From MGBC114844 sp910585855 (lineage in GTDB: Bacteria; Bacillota; Clostridia; Lachnospirales; Lachnospiraceae), in assembly GCA_965646165.1 (NCBI GenBank), contig CBFFYP010000002.1, positions 47,435-111,434 of the forward strand: 64,000 nt of DNA. The letters run 5' to 3'. The stretch's first letter is position 1. Every line of letters starts with the position of its first letter. The notes beneath the pieces were generated by a model that had not been told where the DNA came from, did no database searches, and was given only the letters and a program-made list of their open reading frames with translations. The translations under genes were made by a program, and so were the position numbers. Positions 1 to 8,984 of this stretch are shown here, in pieces.

Positions 1-581
1 TAGCGTTTAATTTCGGTTTCGTCATACATATAAAAAGACGTTAGAAATACACCATTATCGGGATACTCCAATAGAGAGTGATCTTCCATTAAATCACCAA
101 TAGCTATTTTTTTTAGTACAATACGATACATTTTTTGATTGTATTCGGATTCTACGGTTAAGGTATGTTCTGTTTCCAGTTCGAAAAAGTCTTTTTCAAT
201 GGTCGGAAATACAGAATAGATATATTTTTTTCGATTCGCATCTTTTTGCAGAGTTTCCTGCATTTTCTGATTTGTCCAAAGAATCCTTCCCTGATCATCT
301 AAAATACCGTAGGGAAGCTCAAATTCGGATAGAAGCTGACGCTGTACCTGTGCATAGTCCGTGGCAAAGGAGATGAATTCATTCATCATACCAGGACGAT
401 TTCTTAGATAGAGAGCCAGTGAGATGCCTAAATATACTACTAATGTAACACTCATAATAATGCCACATTGAATATTAAGTGTAAAAATCCATATGGTAAT
501 AAAAAGTAAAAGTATACTTAGCCAAACAGGCCATAATAAGTATGCTTTTAGCTGTCCTTTTAGTTTAATCTTTTTCTTCAT
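1..581 (-). CDS. gdpP: GdpP-like cyclic-di-AMP phosphodiesterase, N-terminal part (cut by window edge)
   Basis: Reading the minus strand from an ATG at 579-581 gives 193 codons without a stop up to the window edge. The product starts with a basic stretch (MKKKIKLKGQLK), then two hydrophobic segments at about residues 15-60, followed by a degenerate PAS-like region with motifs such as FELPYGILDDQGRILW. This is the usual N-terminus of GdpP/YybT, a membrane protein whose missing C-terminal GGDEF-like and DHH-DHHA1 domains hydrolyse cyclic-di-AMP. A GGAG lies about 8 bases before the ATG. The phosphodiesterase domain is outside the window, so the call rests on the N-terminus only. Confidence 0.75.
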   Translation of the reverse strand, partial: MKKKIKLKGQLKAYLLWPVWLSILLLFITIWIFTLNIQCGIIMSVTLVVYLGISLALYLRNRPGMMNEFISFATDYAQVQRQLLSEFELPYGILDDQGRILWTNQKMQETLQKDANRKKYIYSVFPTIEKDFFELETEHTLTVESEYNQKMYRIVLKKIAIGDLMEDHSLLEYPDNGVFLTSFYMYDETEIKR

Positions 582-749
582 CGTTTTTCTCCATTTCTTG
601 TACGAAGCACTACACTCTATCATACCATGTTATGAAAAAAGATACAACTTTAAGTTGATAAAAATGGGATGGGAACGTATACTATAGGTTAGAGAAAGGC
701 AGTATATCAGGGAAAAGTATAATAAAAAAGAAAAAGGGAGATGAGAGTA

Positions 750-1520
750 TTGATTAAGATTGCAATCTGTGATGATGATCCAAAGTTTGTCGGGGATGTG
801 CAGGAATATTTGGAACAGTTGAAAAAAGAGGAACATTTTGAATTGGAGTTAGAATGTTTTTTATCGGGAAATGAATTGATCTTAGAATATGAAAAGGGAG
901 TTCTATTTGATCTGATTTATTTAGATATTGAAATGAATGGAGCGGATGGAATTGAAACAGCAAAGCAGATACGAAAAAAAGATTATCATGTATTGATTGT
1001 TTATATTTCAAGTCATGAAGAGTATTTGCGGCAGCTTTTTGAGGCAGAACCATTTCGTTTTTTATCTAAGCCGGTGGAATATAAGGCATTTCATACTGTA
1101 TTCTGGCAGGCAGCAGAGCGGATTTTAGAGCAGCAGAGCCATTATTTTCATTTCAAAACTGGAAAATCTATGATAAAGATTCCCTGCCGAGATATTCTTT
1201 ATTTTGAAAGTGCTGGGCGAAAAGTGATTGTGCATACTATGCAGCGCAGTTATGAATATTATGATAAATTAAATGATGTGGAAGAACATTTAAAGGATAT
1301 GCGGTTTGTTCGGATTCATAAGGCGTATTTGGTAAATATTGATAATGTAGAGGCATTTCAGTATGAACGGGTGGCAATGTCAGATGGGACAATCTTAAGT
1401 ATTAGTCAGAAAAACCGTCCTAGAATTCGAAGTGAATTTTGGAAGTATTATCATAGTTCTTCTGAGATGGGAGCAGAGGGAGCAGGAGTCGGGGCGGAAA
1501 TAACAGGAAAAAATAATTAA
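750..1520 (+). CDS. LytTR-type response regulator (AgrA/VirR family)
   Basis: This is the DNA-binding half of a two-component system. An N-terminal receiver domain (residues 1-120) has the acidic cluster CDDD at 7-10, the probable phosphoacceptor Asp59 in LIYLDIEM and the conserved Lys107 in FLSKP. A LytTR domain follows (about 135-230) with the typical FHFKTGKS and RIHKAYLVNI segments. The start is taken as TTG at 750, which gives the family start M-IKIAICDD and lies 9 bases after GGGAG; an upstream ATG at 741 abuts that GGGAG and is less likely. It is followed 21 bases later by a sensor kinase, presumably its partner. No agrB/agrD-like peptide gene is visible nearby, so the signal is unknown. 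Confidence 0.9.
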   Translation: MIKIAICDDDPKFVGDVQEYLEQLKKEEHFELELECFLSGNELILEYEKGVLFDLIYLDIEMNGADGIETAKQIRKKDYHVLIVYISSHEEYLRQLFEAEPFRFLSKPVEYKAFHTVFWQAAERILEQQSHYFHFKTGKSMIKIPCRDILYFESAGRKVIVHTMQRSYEYYDKLNDVEEHLKDMRFVRIHKAYLVNIDNVEAFQYERVAMSDGTILSISQKNRPRIRSEFWKYYHSSSEMGAEGAGVGAEITGKNN

Positions 1521-1541
1521 TTATAAAATTGGGTGTAAGAA

Positions 1542-2471
1542 ATGACATGGAGAATATTGTTATTTTTGGTTATAAATTTATTTTATCTGTTTTTGGGATA
1601 TGGGTATTTTTCTATTTTTTTAAAACATCACTATAAAAGGCGTCTGCTTTTTCTAGGGGGATGGACGGTACTATGGTTTATGATATTGATTTTATATTAT
1701 TGTCTTATTTATGGAAATAATCGGATTCAGATATTGAGTGCTTGTGGGATTTTTTCTGTTTTGCTTGTTAGTTCTGTGCTGTTTGGATTTTATGACAGGA
1801 TACAGGAAGATGTGGATGATCGGGTTCGGGATGCGATGTATCAGCAGCAGTTGGAGTATTACAGCAGGCAGTATGAAGATATTTCCCGTACACAGCAGGA
1901 AACCAGAAAGATGCGGCATGAATTAAAAAATCAGTATATCTTGATTCAGGCATTGGCGGAAAAAGGGGATTGTGCAGCGATTATTCAGATGATGAGTCAG
2001 ATGCATCAGGATGTAGAAGGGCTGGTGCGCTGTAAGACAGGAAATTTGGCAGTGGATGCGGTAATTAATTATAAAATTGCAGCAGCTTTGGAAGATGGGA
2101 TACAATTTGATTTGAATTTGAATATTCCTACACAGTTTGATATAAATGATGTAAAGCTGTGCGGGTTATTGGGAAATGCGATTGATAATGCAATCGAGGC
2201 TTGTCGGCGGATACAGAATGGAGAGAAGAGAATTCAGATATCTATGGCAGTGCAGAAAAAGAATCTTTTTATTGAGGTAAAAAATCCTTATGATGGAGAT
2301 TTGGTGCAGGATAGTAAAGGGAAACTGCTTACTCGTAAGGAACAGGCGGCAAATCATGGGTTTGGGATTTCGATTATGGAAGAACTTTTGAGAAATAATT
2401 ATGGGACGATGGAAACGGTTTGGGATGGACGGGAATTTTGTCTTCGGATGATTCTTTATATGGTGATTTGA
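1542..2471 (+). CDS. GHKL sensor histidine kinase (AgrC-like)
   Basis: A 309-residue membrane sensor with two to three hydrophobic segments in residues 5-85, a short coiled region, then a GHKL kinase core. His126 in KMRHELKN is the likely phosphorylated residue. The ATP-binding N box is GNAIDNAIEAC (Asn216 region) and the G box is HGFGISIMEELL near 272-282. The family contains AgrC/ComD/VirS, which phosphorylate LytTR regulators like the gene just upstream. The N-terminal membrane part is shorter than that of AgrC (usually six to seven segments), so the input may differ. It sits 21 bases after the regulator and is probably cotranscribed with it. The stop at 2471 is directly followed by a palindromic element that may terminate the transcript. 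Confidence 0.88.
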   Translation: MTWRILLFLVINLFYLFLGYGYFSIFLKHHYKRRLLFLGGWTVLWFMILILYYCLIYGNNRIQILSACGIFSVLLVSSVLFGFYDRIQEDVDDRVRDAMYQQQLEYYSRQYEDISRTQQETRKMRHELKNQYILIQALAEKGDCAAIIQMMSQMHQDVEGLVRCKTGNLAVDAVINYKIAAALEDGIQFDLNLNIPTQFDINDVKLCGLLGNAIDNAIEACRRIQNGEKRIQISMAVQKKNLFIEVKNPYDGDLVQDSKGKLLTRKEQAANHGFGISIMEELLRNNYGTMETVWDGREFCLRMILYMVI

Positions 2472-2493
2472 GTTGTTTTTTCTTTCACTGGAC

Positions 2494-2818
2494 GCTAGAG
2501 GCGATTTGCTCATTTCCTTTATCTGCTCCGCTCCGAATGGTAAGAAAGTCTATGGCTTCTGTTTTACGTGTATTTGACCGGACGAACCAGGACGCAATTC
2601 GCCCTTATGGCAACCGAAACGAAACAGGGGTAAGGAAAGATTTTATCAGTCATAAGACAGCCGCTTCCCTATCATTCGGGCTAAACACGCCCCTTTTTTT
2701 GCATACCCTGCATGGAAGCAGGATATGCAAAAAATTCTAGGTTTTTCTGCAGAAGCCCAAGACTTTCTAACCATTCTCCGAAGTCGCAGATAAAGGAAAC
2801 GAGCAAACCGCCTCTGGC
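2494..2818 (+). repeat. Palindromic element family 1, copy A
   Basis: A 325-bp element whose ends are inverted repeats of about 33 bp (GCTAGAGGCGATTTGCTC at the left pairs with the right end). Pairing continues inward through the segments around AGAAAGTCTATGGCTTCTG and its partner. The centre contains a conserved stretch (ACGCAATTCGCCCT, GGGCTAAACACGCCCC) and a hairpin with loop CCCTGCATGGAAGCAGG flanked by T and A runs, which should act as a terminator in both directions. Three more copies of nearly the same length lie at 8985, 9368 and 17188. It has no coding potential of its own; short frames in it are accidental. Confidence 0.8.
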
Positions 2819-2912
2819 TGTTGGTTGGATAACGGTAGAAAGTTTCAGAATTTTCAAAAGACTTATTGAAGGTTAGAATATAGATTGGAGAATTGTAGAG
2901 AGGAGTATTTTT

Positions 2913-3023
2913 ATGGGCTCTATGTTAGAATATAATGGGTATCATACAACTATAACATATGATGCAGATGATGAATTATTTGTTGGAGAAGTTTTTGGAA
3001 TTTCTGATTCTTTAAACTTTCAT
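2913..3023 (+). pseudogene. hicB-like antitoxin gene, N-terminal fragment split by an IS
   Basis: ATG at 2913 (after AGAGAGGAG) begins MGSMLEYNGYHTTITYDADD, a typical HicB N-terminus, and reads ...ISDSLNFH to position 3023. The frame then enters the IS element and stops at 3027-3029. The missing half, starting GSSIDELKKMF, resumes in frame at 4881 on the other side of the IS. Removing 3024-4880 exactly restores a 111-codon protein, a normal HicB length. HicB proteins neutralise HicA mRNA interferases; no hicA is visible next to this copy, so it may have been an orphan antitoxin. Confidence 0.85.
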
Positions 3024-3102
3024 AAATAAAATCCCTTTTGTTGCCGTAGGCGGAAACCCACTGCCTTTAGGCGGTGGGAGAAGCCTCTTAAATTTGTAGC
3101 CA

Positions 3103-3507
3103 TTAACCTTGACTTTCGATGTACTTTTGTATCGTTGTTGATGATACCTCACCTATACTACAGGCGAAATATCCATCAGACCAAAAGATTTTCCTCTTCC
3201 AATACTGCTTAGATAAAAAGTTTGGATATTTCTTCCATAGATGATACGTGGTTTCCTGTTTGATGATTTTTACAATATCACAGACTCTGTCAGTAGTATC
3301 GTAGCTTATCAGAAAATGTATATGGTCTTTGTCTGTTTCCATTGCAATGATACCGTAGCCTTTCATATGACAGATATCGTATATCCGTTGTTTTACATCG
3401 TCTGCAATAAAATCTTGAAGCAACTTTTTACGATATTTCGTAACAAGGACGATATGCATTTTTAGACAGTATTTACGTCTGTTCTGACAGTTGTATCTGC
3501 TATCCAT
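3103..3507 (-). CDS. tnpA: IS200/IS605 Y1 transposase TnpA
   Basis: A 134-residue HUH-superfamily single-strand transposase, the normal length for TnpA of IS200. It has the metal-binding motif His62-Ile-His64 (DHIHFLI) and a C-terminal helix with the probable catalytic Tyr129 in TIQKYIESQG. The N-terminus YNCQNRRKYCLKMHIVLVTKYR is typical. The enzyme excises and inserts the element as single-stranded circles next to a short target sequence. It is divergent from tnpB across about 80 bases. It appears intact, so the element may still be mobile. Confidence 0.93.
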   Translation of the reverse strand: MDSRYNCQNRRKYCLKMHIVLVTKYRKKLLQDFIADDVKQRIYDICHMKGYGIIAMETDKDHIHFLISYDTTDRVCDIVKIIKQETTYHLWKKYPNFLSKQYWKRKIFWSDGYFACSIGEVSSTTIQKYIESQG

Positions 3508-3590
3508 AAAAATCCCTCCAATCTATTGACTTTCACTAATAATTATAATATTATATATATAGTGAAATAGCAACCAAAGGAGTGTATTTT

Positions 3591-4730
3591 ATGGAACAGA
3601 TGACCATTACGGCTAAAATCCAGATATCTGTTACAACAGACAGTAGTAGGTTACTTGATGAAACTATGGCTGTTTATTCTGATGCCTGCAATTATGTGTC
3701 TGCATATGTATTCCGTACACATGACCTGAAACAGTCTTCTCTTAACAAGGTCTTATATTCCACTCTACGAGAGAAGTTTAGTCTGAAATCTCAAATGGCA
3801 CAATCTGTTTTCAAAACGGTTATTGCCAGATATAAGACCATTCTTGAAAACCAGAAAGAGTGGATTAAGCCGTCTTTTAAGAAGCCTCAATATGACCTTG
3901 TATGGAACAGGGATTATTCCCTTACACAAAACTGTTTTTCAGTAAATACATTGAATGGTCGTGTTAAGCTGCCATATTTCTCTGGAAACATGGCAAAATA
4001 TTTTGACCATACCATTTATAAGTTTGGGACTGCCAAACTCGTAAACAAGCACGGTAAATATTTCTTACATATTCCGGTCACTTATGATATGGAAGAAAGT
4101 AATATCGCTGATATCTGTAATGTTGTAGGGATAGACAGAGGTATTAACTTTGTTGCTGCCACATATGACAGCAGGCACAAATCAAGTTTTATAAGCGGTA
4201 AAGCCATAAAACAGAAACGTGCGAACTATTCCAAGCTCCGTAAAGAACTCCAAATGCGTCAGACACCATCTGCAAGACGTAGATTAAAGGCTATCGGTCA
4301 GCGAGAAAACCGTTGGATGCAGGATGTAAACCATCAGGTATCGAAGGCACTCGTTGAATCCAATCCAAAGCATACACTCTTTGTCCTAGAAGATTTGTCA
4401 GGTATTTGCTATGCTACAGAGCGTGTCAGGACAAAAGATCGCTATGTGTCTGTATCATGGTCGTTCTATGACCTGGAACAGAAACTTATTTACAAGGCGA
4501 AACAGAACCAGTCCACTGTGATTAAGGTTGACCCCCGTTACACAAGTCAGTGTTGTCCTGTATGCGGACACATTGAAAGGGTTAACCGTGACAAGAGGAT
4601 ACATCTGTTTACCTGTAAAAATTGTGGTTATAAATCAAACGATGACCGCATTGGAGCAATGAATCTGTACCGCATGGGAATCAACTATCTTGAGGATAGC
4701 CAAGTACCTGATGCAGTTACAACAGAGTAA
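3591..4730 (+). CDS. tnpB: TnpB, RNA-guided nuclease of the IS200/IS605 element
   Basis: A 379-residue RuvC-fold nuclease related to Cas12. Catalytic residues are visible: Asp182 in GIDRGINF, Glu267 in FVLEDLSG and the third acidic residue near 351-352 in NDDRIGAMNL. A zinc finger lies between CPVC (322-325) and CKNC (342-345). ATG 3591 is preferred over GTG 3582 because AAAGGAG at 3576-3582 sits 8 bases upstream. TnpB proteins cut DNA matching a guide carried by the RNA from the right end of the element, which helps the IS persist. All catalytic residues are present, so it is probably functional. Confidence 0.93.
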   Translation: MEQMTITAKIQISVTTDSSRLLDETMAVYSDACNYVSAYVFRTHDLKQSSLNKVLYSTLREKFSLKSQMAQSVFKTVIARYKTILENQKEWIKPSFKKPQYDLVWNRDYSLTQNCFSVNTLNGRVKLPYFSGNMAKYFDHTIYKFGTAKLVNKHGKYFLHIPVTYDMEESNIADICNVVGIDRGINFVAATYDSRHKSSFISGKAIKQKRANYSKLRKELQMRQTPSARRRLKAIGQRENRWMQDVNHQVSKALVESNPKHTLFVLEDLSGICYATERVRTKDRYVSVSWSFYDLEQKLIYKAKQNQSTVIKVDPRYTSQCCPVCGHIERVNRDKRIHLFTCKNCGYKSNDDRIGAMNLYRMGINYLEDSQVPDAVTTE

Positions 4731-4880
4731 ATCTTTGTTGTAAAGGGTGCTGTCAACCACCCTGTGATGTAACGCTACTTTAAGTAGTAATACTTATTGG
4801 GGATGAAAGGTCGGAGGTATTAGCCGTTACTACGACTGGGTAGTTACAAGCCCATTACCTTTAGGTGATGGGTAGTTGAC
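4660..4880 (+). ncRNA. Candidate omega RNA (TnpB guide RNA) from tnpB 3' end and IS right end
   Basis: In studied IS605 elements the guide RNA starts inside the 3' end of tnpB, runs through the right-end hairpins, and its guide is the flanking host DNA just outside the element. Here 150 bases after the tnpB stop contain several conserved stems, ending with the hairpin 4851-4872 and GGTAGTTGAC. The same 150 bases are conserved in the isolated remnant at 41622-41800. The guide would be the hicB sequence beginning GGCTCATCTATTGATG. The 5' end is a guess by analogy; only the right end is set by sequence. Confidence 0.5.
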
Positions 4881-5105
4881 GGCTCATCTATTGATGAATT
4901 AAAAAAAATGTTTGCTAATTGTATTGATAATTATTTGGATTTATGTAAACAAGTAGGAAAAGAACCACAAAAGGAATTTAAAGGAAGTTTTAATGTGCGT
5001 ATTCCTTCTGAATTACACAAACAAATAGCGATGTTAGCAGCACAGCAAAAGATTACATTAAATCAATTTAATTTTTTGGCAGTTTGGGCATTGGAAAAAA
5101 TATAA
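4881..5105 (+). pseudogene. hicB-like antitoxin gene, C-terminal fragment
   Basis: The open frame after the IS encodes GSSIDELKKMFANCIDNYLDL, a lysine-rich linker, then KGSFNVRIPSELHKQIAMLA, a ribbon-helix-helix (Arc/MetJ-like) DNA-binding domain typical of HicB C-termini. It joins in frame to 2913-3023 if the IS is removed. It has no ribosome binding site of its own at ATG 4908, so it is probably not translated unless the IS leaves. An internally started peptide from 4908 (65 aa) would still contain the DNA-binding domain. Confidence 0.82.
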
Positions 5106-5144
5106 TCCAATGCCTTTTAACTTAGATAGTAATTTTAAATAAGG

Positions 5145-5924
5145 CTACTGTAATCTTTCAAGATTGTTTAACAGGTCAAGAGAAAGAGAATAATTCTGAT
5201 TAAAAAAATTGATTCCTTCGTTTATATAATAAGCTGCTTTTTCATGTTCATTTTGACTGTTGTAGTAATCTGCCAAATGTAAACAGGTAAGGGGATAAAT
5301 TTGGCGTATTATATCATAATTTAAGATTTCACGCTGTAAGTAATTTAGGATATGTGTGTATAAGTGAATAGGGGATAATTTATTGAGATGCGGGGCTTTT
5401 CGCAGGATAAATGCAATATTGAAAAGTGACCATAGTTCTTCCAGCGTATATAGGTGATAATTTAAAATTTCGTCAATATTATAAAAAGTCTTTGTTATAC
5501 TAAGTGCTTTGATTGATAATTCATAAGCGGTTTTGTAGTCTTTCTTGTATTGTGCGATAAGATAAGCTTGTTTGCCCAAAAGATATTGCAGAGGTTCATC
5601 ACATAAATATAGTGTGTGAGTGGATAATTCATCTAAATATAACATACAATTATCTATTTGGTGTTTGGCAAGATAATCATCAATTTGTTTTTTATCAGCA
5701 TTGAATTCAATAAGTTCTGCAACAGAAAGAATTGGGTAGAAAGCTGAAATATTTTCTCCCAGTTTGTTGAAAATATTTTTTAATATTTTGTCAGAGGGTA
5801 TTTTATGTCCATTTTCTATTTTTGATATATATTCTTTACTACATATATTTTCACAAAGAGAAGATTGACTGATCTGCTTTGCTAATCGCAGTTCTTTAAT
5901 CAAAGTACCAATATGATGATTCAT
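5145..5924 (-). CDS. XRE-family HTH regulator with TPR-like C-terminal domain (Rgg/PlcR type)
   Basis: A 259-residue protein. Residues about 5-60 form an HTH_3 DNA-binding domain (LIKELRLAKQISQSSLCENI...ISKIENGHKIPS). The rest is all-helical with alternating aromatic and leucine residues that resemble tetratricopeptide repeats (for example YLIAQYKKDYKTAYELSIKAL). This layout matches regulators that bind short peptides (Rgg, PlcR, ComR). It is divergent from the ABC exporter at 6036, with about 110 bases between them, so it may control that operon. ATG 5924 is chosen because TTG 5933 sits almost on the GGAG. No small peptide gene is recognisable nearby. Confidence 0.8.
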   Translation of the reverse strand: MNHHIGTLIKELRLAKQISQSSLCENICSKEYISKIENGHKIPSDKILKNIFNKLGENISAFYPILSVAELIEFNADKKQIDDYLAKHQIDNCMLYLDELSTHTLYLCDEPLQYLLGKQAYLIAQYKKDYKTAYELSIKALSITKTFYNIDEILNYHLYTLEELWSLFNIAFILRKAPHLNKLSPIHLYTHILNYLQREILNYDIIRQIYPLTCLHLADYYNSQNEHEKAAYYINEGINFFNQNYSLSLDLLNNLERLQ

Positions 5925-6035
5925 TTTATCCAAATTCTCCGTTCAAAGGTTGACTAAAAGTTCAATTTTTTATGAAATAGTTTAATGATATTATAGTATA
6001 GAAACAAATTTTGTTTTTGTCAAGGAGGAGTTTTT

Positions 6036-7841
6036 ATGCTGATTTCATTATTTAAAAAGACGGGAATGAAAAAAACAGAGAGCAGTTCTGCAATGAGAAT
6101 GTTGTCTTATATTGTACCGCATTGGCATTTGGTTATAGCTTCTACAATCGCTGGAGTAATTAAACTATCAATGCCCCTAATTCTGCCACAGGTAATAGGA
6201 TATTTTACCGATGAACTGTTAATATCAACAAATAATATATCGAATACAGAGAAAATGAATGAGATATTGAAATGGCTGTTTATATTACTTAGTATCTATA
6301 TATTGATCTATATACCTGCTTCATTTATCAGACATGCAGGATCAATAGAGGTTGCAAACAGAATTATGAATAAAATGAGGTGTGAACTGTTTGAACATCT
6401 GCAGCTTATGTCGGCAGAGTTTCACAATAATAATCAGTCAGGAAGTTTAGTGACAAGAATTAATAGTGATGTAGAGCAGGTTCATGATTTTATATGGGGT
6501 GTAGTAACGAATATATGGATTGATGGAATTACGATTATAATATATATTGCTTTGTTATGCAGGATTAATATATTTTTAACAATAGTTGCTTGTTTTGCGC
6601 TGCCTGTATCTGTTATAGTTACAAAACAAATACGAAAAAGGATAAGACATAACAGCCGAAAAGCCCGAAAAGGATTATCTGATCTATCAGGTTATATTCA
6701 GGAAAGAATGGCAGGATTTTTTATAGTAAAATTATTTGGAATGGAAAAGTTTGAGAATGACAAGTTTAGAGCATATTCCAATAAGATTTATCAGTATAAC
6801 AGAAATACAAATAGATTTTTCTCACTTGGAGAAGCAATAACCACTTCTTTTTCAGAGGTAATTAGTTCTGTTATTGTATGCTTGTCTGCAATTTTAATCG
6901 TTAAGAACAAAATGACTATTGGGGAAATGATTATTTTTGAAACATATATTGCATATTTTATTACACCTATAAAAAGATTTGCTGAATTAAATATTACATA
7001 TTCCAGAAGTATTGCAGGGATAGAAAGAGTATTTGATATATTGGATATAGAACCTGAAATACAGGAAAAAAAGAATTCATTAATATTTTCAGACAAAGAA
7101 GATGTGCGAATTGAATTTCAAAATGTTAATTTCAAATATGATAAGACTGCGTTGGAATATATTTTGAAAGATATTAGTTTTTCTATTGAACCAGAAGAGA
7201 AAGTGGCATTAGTAGGAGCAAGCGGATGTGGCAAATCTACAGTTATTAATTTATTGGCAAGATTTTATGATATAGATTCTGGTAAAATAAGTTTTGGGAA
7301 TCAGGATTTGTATGATTATTCACTGGCAAGTATTTATAATCAAATGGGAATTGTTTTTCAGGATACGCTTTTGTTTTCGGGAACGATTGAGGAAAATATC
7401 AGATATGGAAAAATAGATGCTACGAAACAGGAACTTGAGAAAGCAGCAGAAGCAGCAAATGCGATTGAATTTATAAAAAATTTTCCCGATGGCTGGAATA
7501 CAATAATTGGAGAAAGAGGTACAGGGCTTTCAGGGGGACAGAAACAACGTATTTCAATAGCAAGAGTATTTTTAAAGAATCCTAAATTACTAATACTGGA
7601 TGAAGCAACCAGTGCCCTTGATTCAGAATCAGAAAAACAGGTACAGGATGCCCTTGATAATTTAATGGAGAAAAGAACATCAATTATTATAGCGCACCGT
7701 CTTTCAACAATCGTAAATGCAGATAAAATAATTGTTATGGATAAAGGAAAAATTGTTGAGGTTGGAACACATGAACAATTACTGCAGCTTAATGGAAGAT
7801 ATAAAGAATTATATGATATGCAATTTAGAAATGTAATATAA
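6036..7841 (+). CDS. ABC exporter, fused membrane and ATP-binding domains
   Basis: A 601-residue half-transporter (MsbA/LmrA/bacteriocin-exporter type). About six membrane segments occupy residues 30-330. The ATPase domain has Walker A GASGCGKST near 394-402, the ABC signature LSGGQKQR near 498-505, Walker B LLILDEATSALD near 517-528 and the H-loop in IIAHRLS. AGGAGG lies 8 bases before ATG 6036. It would act as a dimer to export a lipid, drug or peptide; the substrate cannot be told from sequence. The divergent Rgg-like regulator and the following acetyltransferase suggest a resistance or peptide-export unit, which is inference. Confidence 0.9.
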   Translation: MLISLFKKTGMKKTESSSAMRMLSYIVPHWHLVIASTIAGVIKLSMPLILPQVIGYFTDELLISTNNISNTEKMNEILKWLFILLSIYILIYIPASFIRHAGSIEVANRIMNKMRCELFEHLQLMSAEFHNNNQSGSLVTRINSDVEQVHDFIWGVVTNIWIDGITIIIYIALLCRINIFLTIVACFALPVSVIVTKQIRKRIRHNSRKARKGLSDLSGYIQERMAGFFIVKLFGMEKFENDKFRAYSNKIYQYNRNTNRFFSLGEAITTSFSEVISSVIVCLSAILIVKNKMTIGEMIIFETYIAYFITPIKRFAELNITYSRSIAGIERVFDILDIEPEIQEKKNSLIFSDKEDVRIEFQNVNFKYDKTALEYILKDISFSIEPEEKVALVGASGCGKSTVINLLARFYDIDSGKISFGNQDLYDYSLASIYNQMGIVFQDTLLFSGTIEENIRYGKIDATKQELEKAAEAANAIEFIKNFPDGWNTIIGERGTGLSGGQKQRISIARVFLKNPKLLILDEATSALDSESEKQVQDALDNLMEKRTSIIIAHRLSTIVNADKIIVMDKGKIVEVGTHEQLLQLNGRYKELYDMQFRNVI

Positions 7842-7929
7842 GAAGTAAATCAAAGGAAATGTTGTAGAAATATTATTAGATTTGAGATATGATAAAATAA
7901 TAATTAGTCAAGAATTGGAGAAAGATATC

Positions 7930-8349
7930 ATGTTAGAAATTAGATATTTAGAATCTTCCGATAAAAAATTTTGGTATACTCTTGATCAGCATTTATCGGA
8001 AACAGAATTTGAAAATAAAGTGAGAACAAAGAGAGGATATATTTTATTATTAGAAAATAACCCAATAGGTTTATTAAGATATAATCTTTTTTGGGATAAT
8101 ACACCATTTTGTACAATGCTTTTTATAGATTCGAAATATCAGGGGCAAGGTTATGGAAGACAGCTTATAAAATATTGGGAACGGGATATGAAATTGCAGG
8201 GTTATGGAATGGTATTGACATCTACACAAGTAGATGAAAGTGCACAGCACTTTTACCGCAAATTAGGATATAGGGATTGCGGTGGATTTGTAATTGATAT
8301 TCCTGAATATGCACAGCCTATGGAAATGTTTATGATTAAAGAAATATAA
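7930..8349 (+). CDS. GNAT-family N-acetyltransferase
   Basis: A 139-residue acetyltransferase. The acetyl-CoA binding motif A is visible as LFIDSKYQGQGYGRQLIKYWE (Q/R-x-x-G-x-G/A form) and the C-terminal signature as HFYRKLGYRDCGG. ATG 7930 is preferred over earlier in-frame starts because TTGGAG lies 8 bases upstream and MLEIRYLE is a normal family start. It follows the ABC transporter in the same direction with about 90 bases between, so it may be in the same operon. The acceptor substrate is not known. Confidence 0.85.
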   Translation: MLEIRYLESSDKKFWYTLDQHLSETEFENKVRTKRGYILLLENNPIGLLRYNLFWDNTPFCTMLFIDSKYQGQGYGRQLIKYWERDMKLQGYGMVLTSTQVDESAQHFYRKLGYRDCGGFVIDIPEYAQPMEMFMIKEI

Positions 8350-8368
8350 ATCAGAAAGGATAAATAAA

Positions 8369-8881
8369 ATGGAATCCAATAAAAAGCCAGAGAATTTGCT
8401 AAGAGTGATACATCCATTTCCTCCTATCTATGACAAAAATTCAAAGATATTGATTTTAGGTTCTTTTCCTTCAGTAAAGTCTAGGGAAAATCAATTTTAT
8501 TATGGTCATCCTCAGAATCGGTTTTGGAAGGTGATTGCTGCAGTTACGAAAAGTGTACTTCCTGTTACAGTTGAGGAGAAGAAGCAGATGCTGCAAAAAC
8601 ATCATATTGCGGTTTGGGATGTAATTCAAAGCTGTTTGATTGTTGGCTCAAGTGACAGTTCTATTCGGGATGTGGTTGTCAATGATTTTTCTGAGTTGCT
8701 TCAAACGGCAGATATTAAAACGATTTATGCAAATGGGGGAAAGGCATATGAGCTTTATATGAAGTATGCCTATTTGCAGACAAAAAGGGAGATTGAGAAG
8801 CTTCCTTCTACTAGTCCAGCAAATGCAAGATATCAAATGGAACAGCTTTGCGAGGAATGGAAGCGCAGGATAAACTTATAA
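8369..8881 (+). CDS. DNA-deoxyinosine (hypoxanthine) glycosylase, UDG superfamily
   Basis: A 170-residue member of the uracil-DNA glycosylase superfamily. The N-terminus HPFPPIYDKNSKILILGSFPS and QNRFWKV match the family annotated as hypoxanthine-DNA glycosylases; ILGSFPSVKSRE corresponds to motif 1 and FYYGHPQNRFW to the substrate pocket. The C-terminal part LPSTSPAN carries the second motif. It would start base-excision repair by removing deaminated adenine from DNA. GAAAGGA lies before the start. The gene ends directly before a pair of palindromic elements. Confidence 0.85.
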   Translation: MESNKKPENLLRVIHPFPPIYDKNSKILILGSFPSVKSRENQFYYGHPQNRFWKVIAAVTKSVLPVTVEEKKQMLQKHHIAVWDVIQSCLIVGSSDSSIRDVVVNDFSELLQTADIKTIYANGGKAYELYMKYAYLQTKREIEKLPSTSPANARYQMEQLCEEWKRRINL

Positions 8882-8984
8882 ATTTAAAAAAGGATAAAAT
8901 TTTGATTTTACGGGAAGATAGGACAAGAACTTTTTAGAGTTTTCAAAATTGGGATTGGAGAATGGAGGGAAGATGCTAGAGGAC

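Larger units (their letters stand above)
3024..4880. mobile_element. IS200/IS605-family insertion sequence, intact, inside hicB
   Basis: A 1857-bp element with divergent tnpA (minus) and tnpB (plus). Each end carries a subterminal hairpin: CCCACTGCC-TTTA-GGCGGTGGG at 3057-3078 and CCCATTACC-TTTA-GGTGATGGG at 4851-4872. Such imperfect hairpins are what Y1 transposases recognise, and no terminal inverted repeat or target duplication is seen, as expected for this family. The boundaries are fixed by two facts: the interrupted hicB frame is restored by exact removal, and an independent remnant at 41622 ends at the same GGTAGTTGAC. The left flank ends TTTCAT, a candidate target/TAM sequence. Confidence 0.9.
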
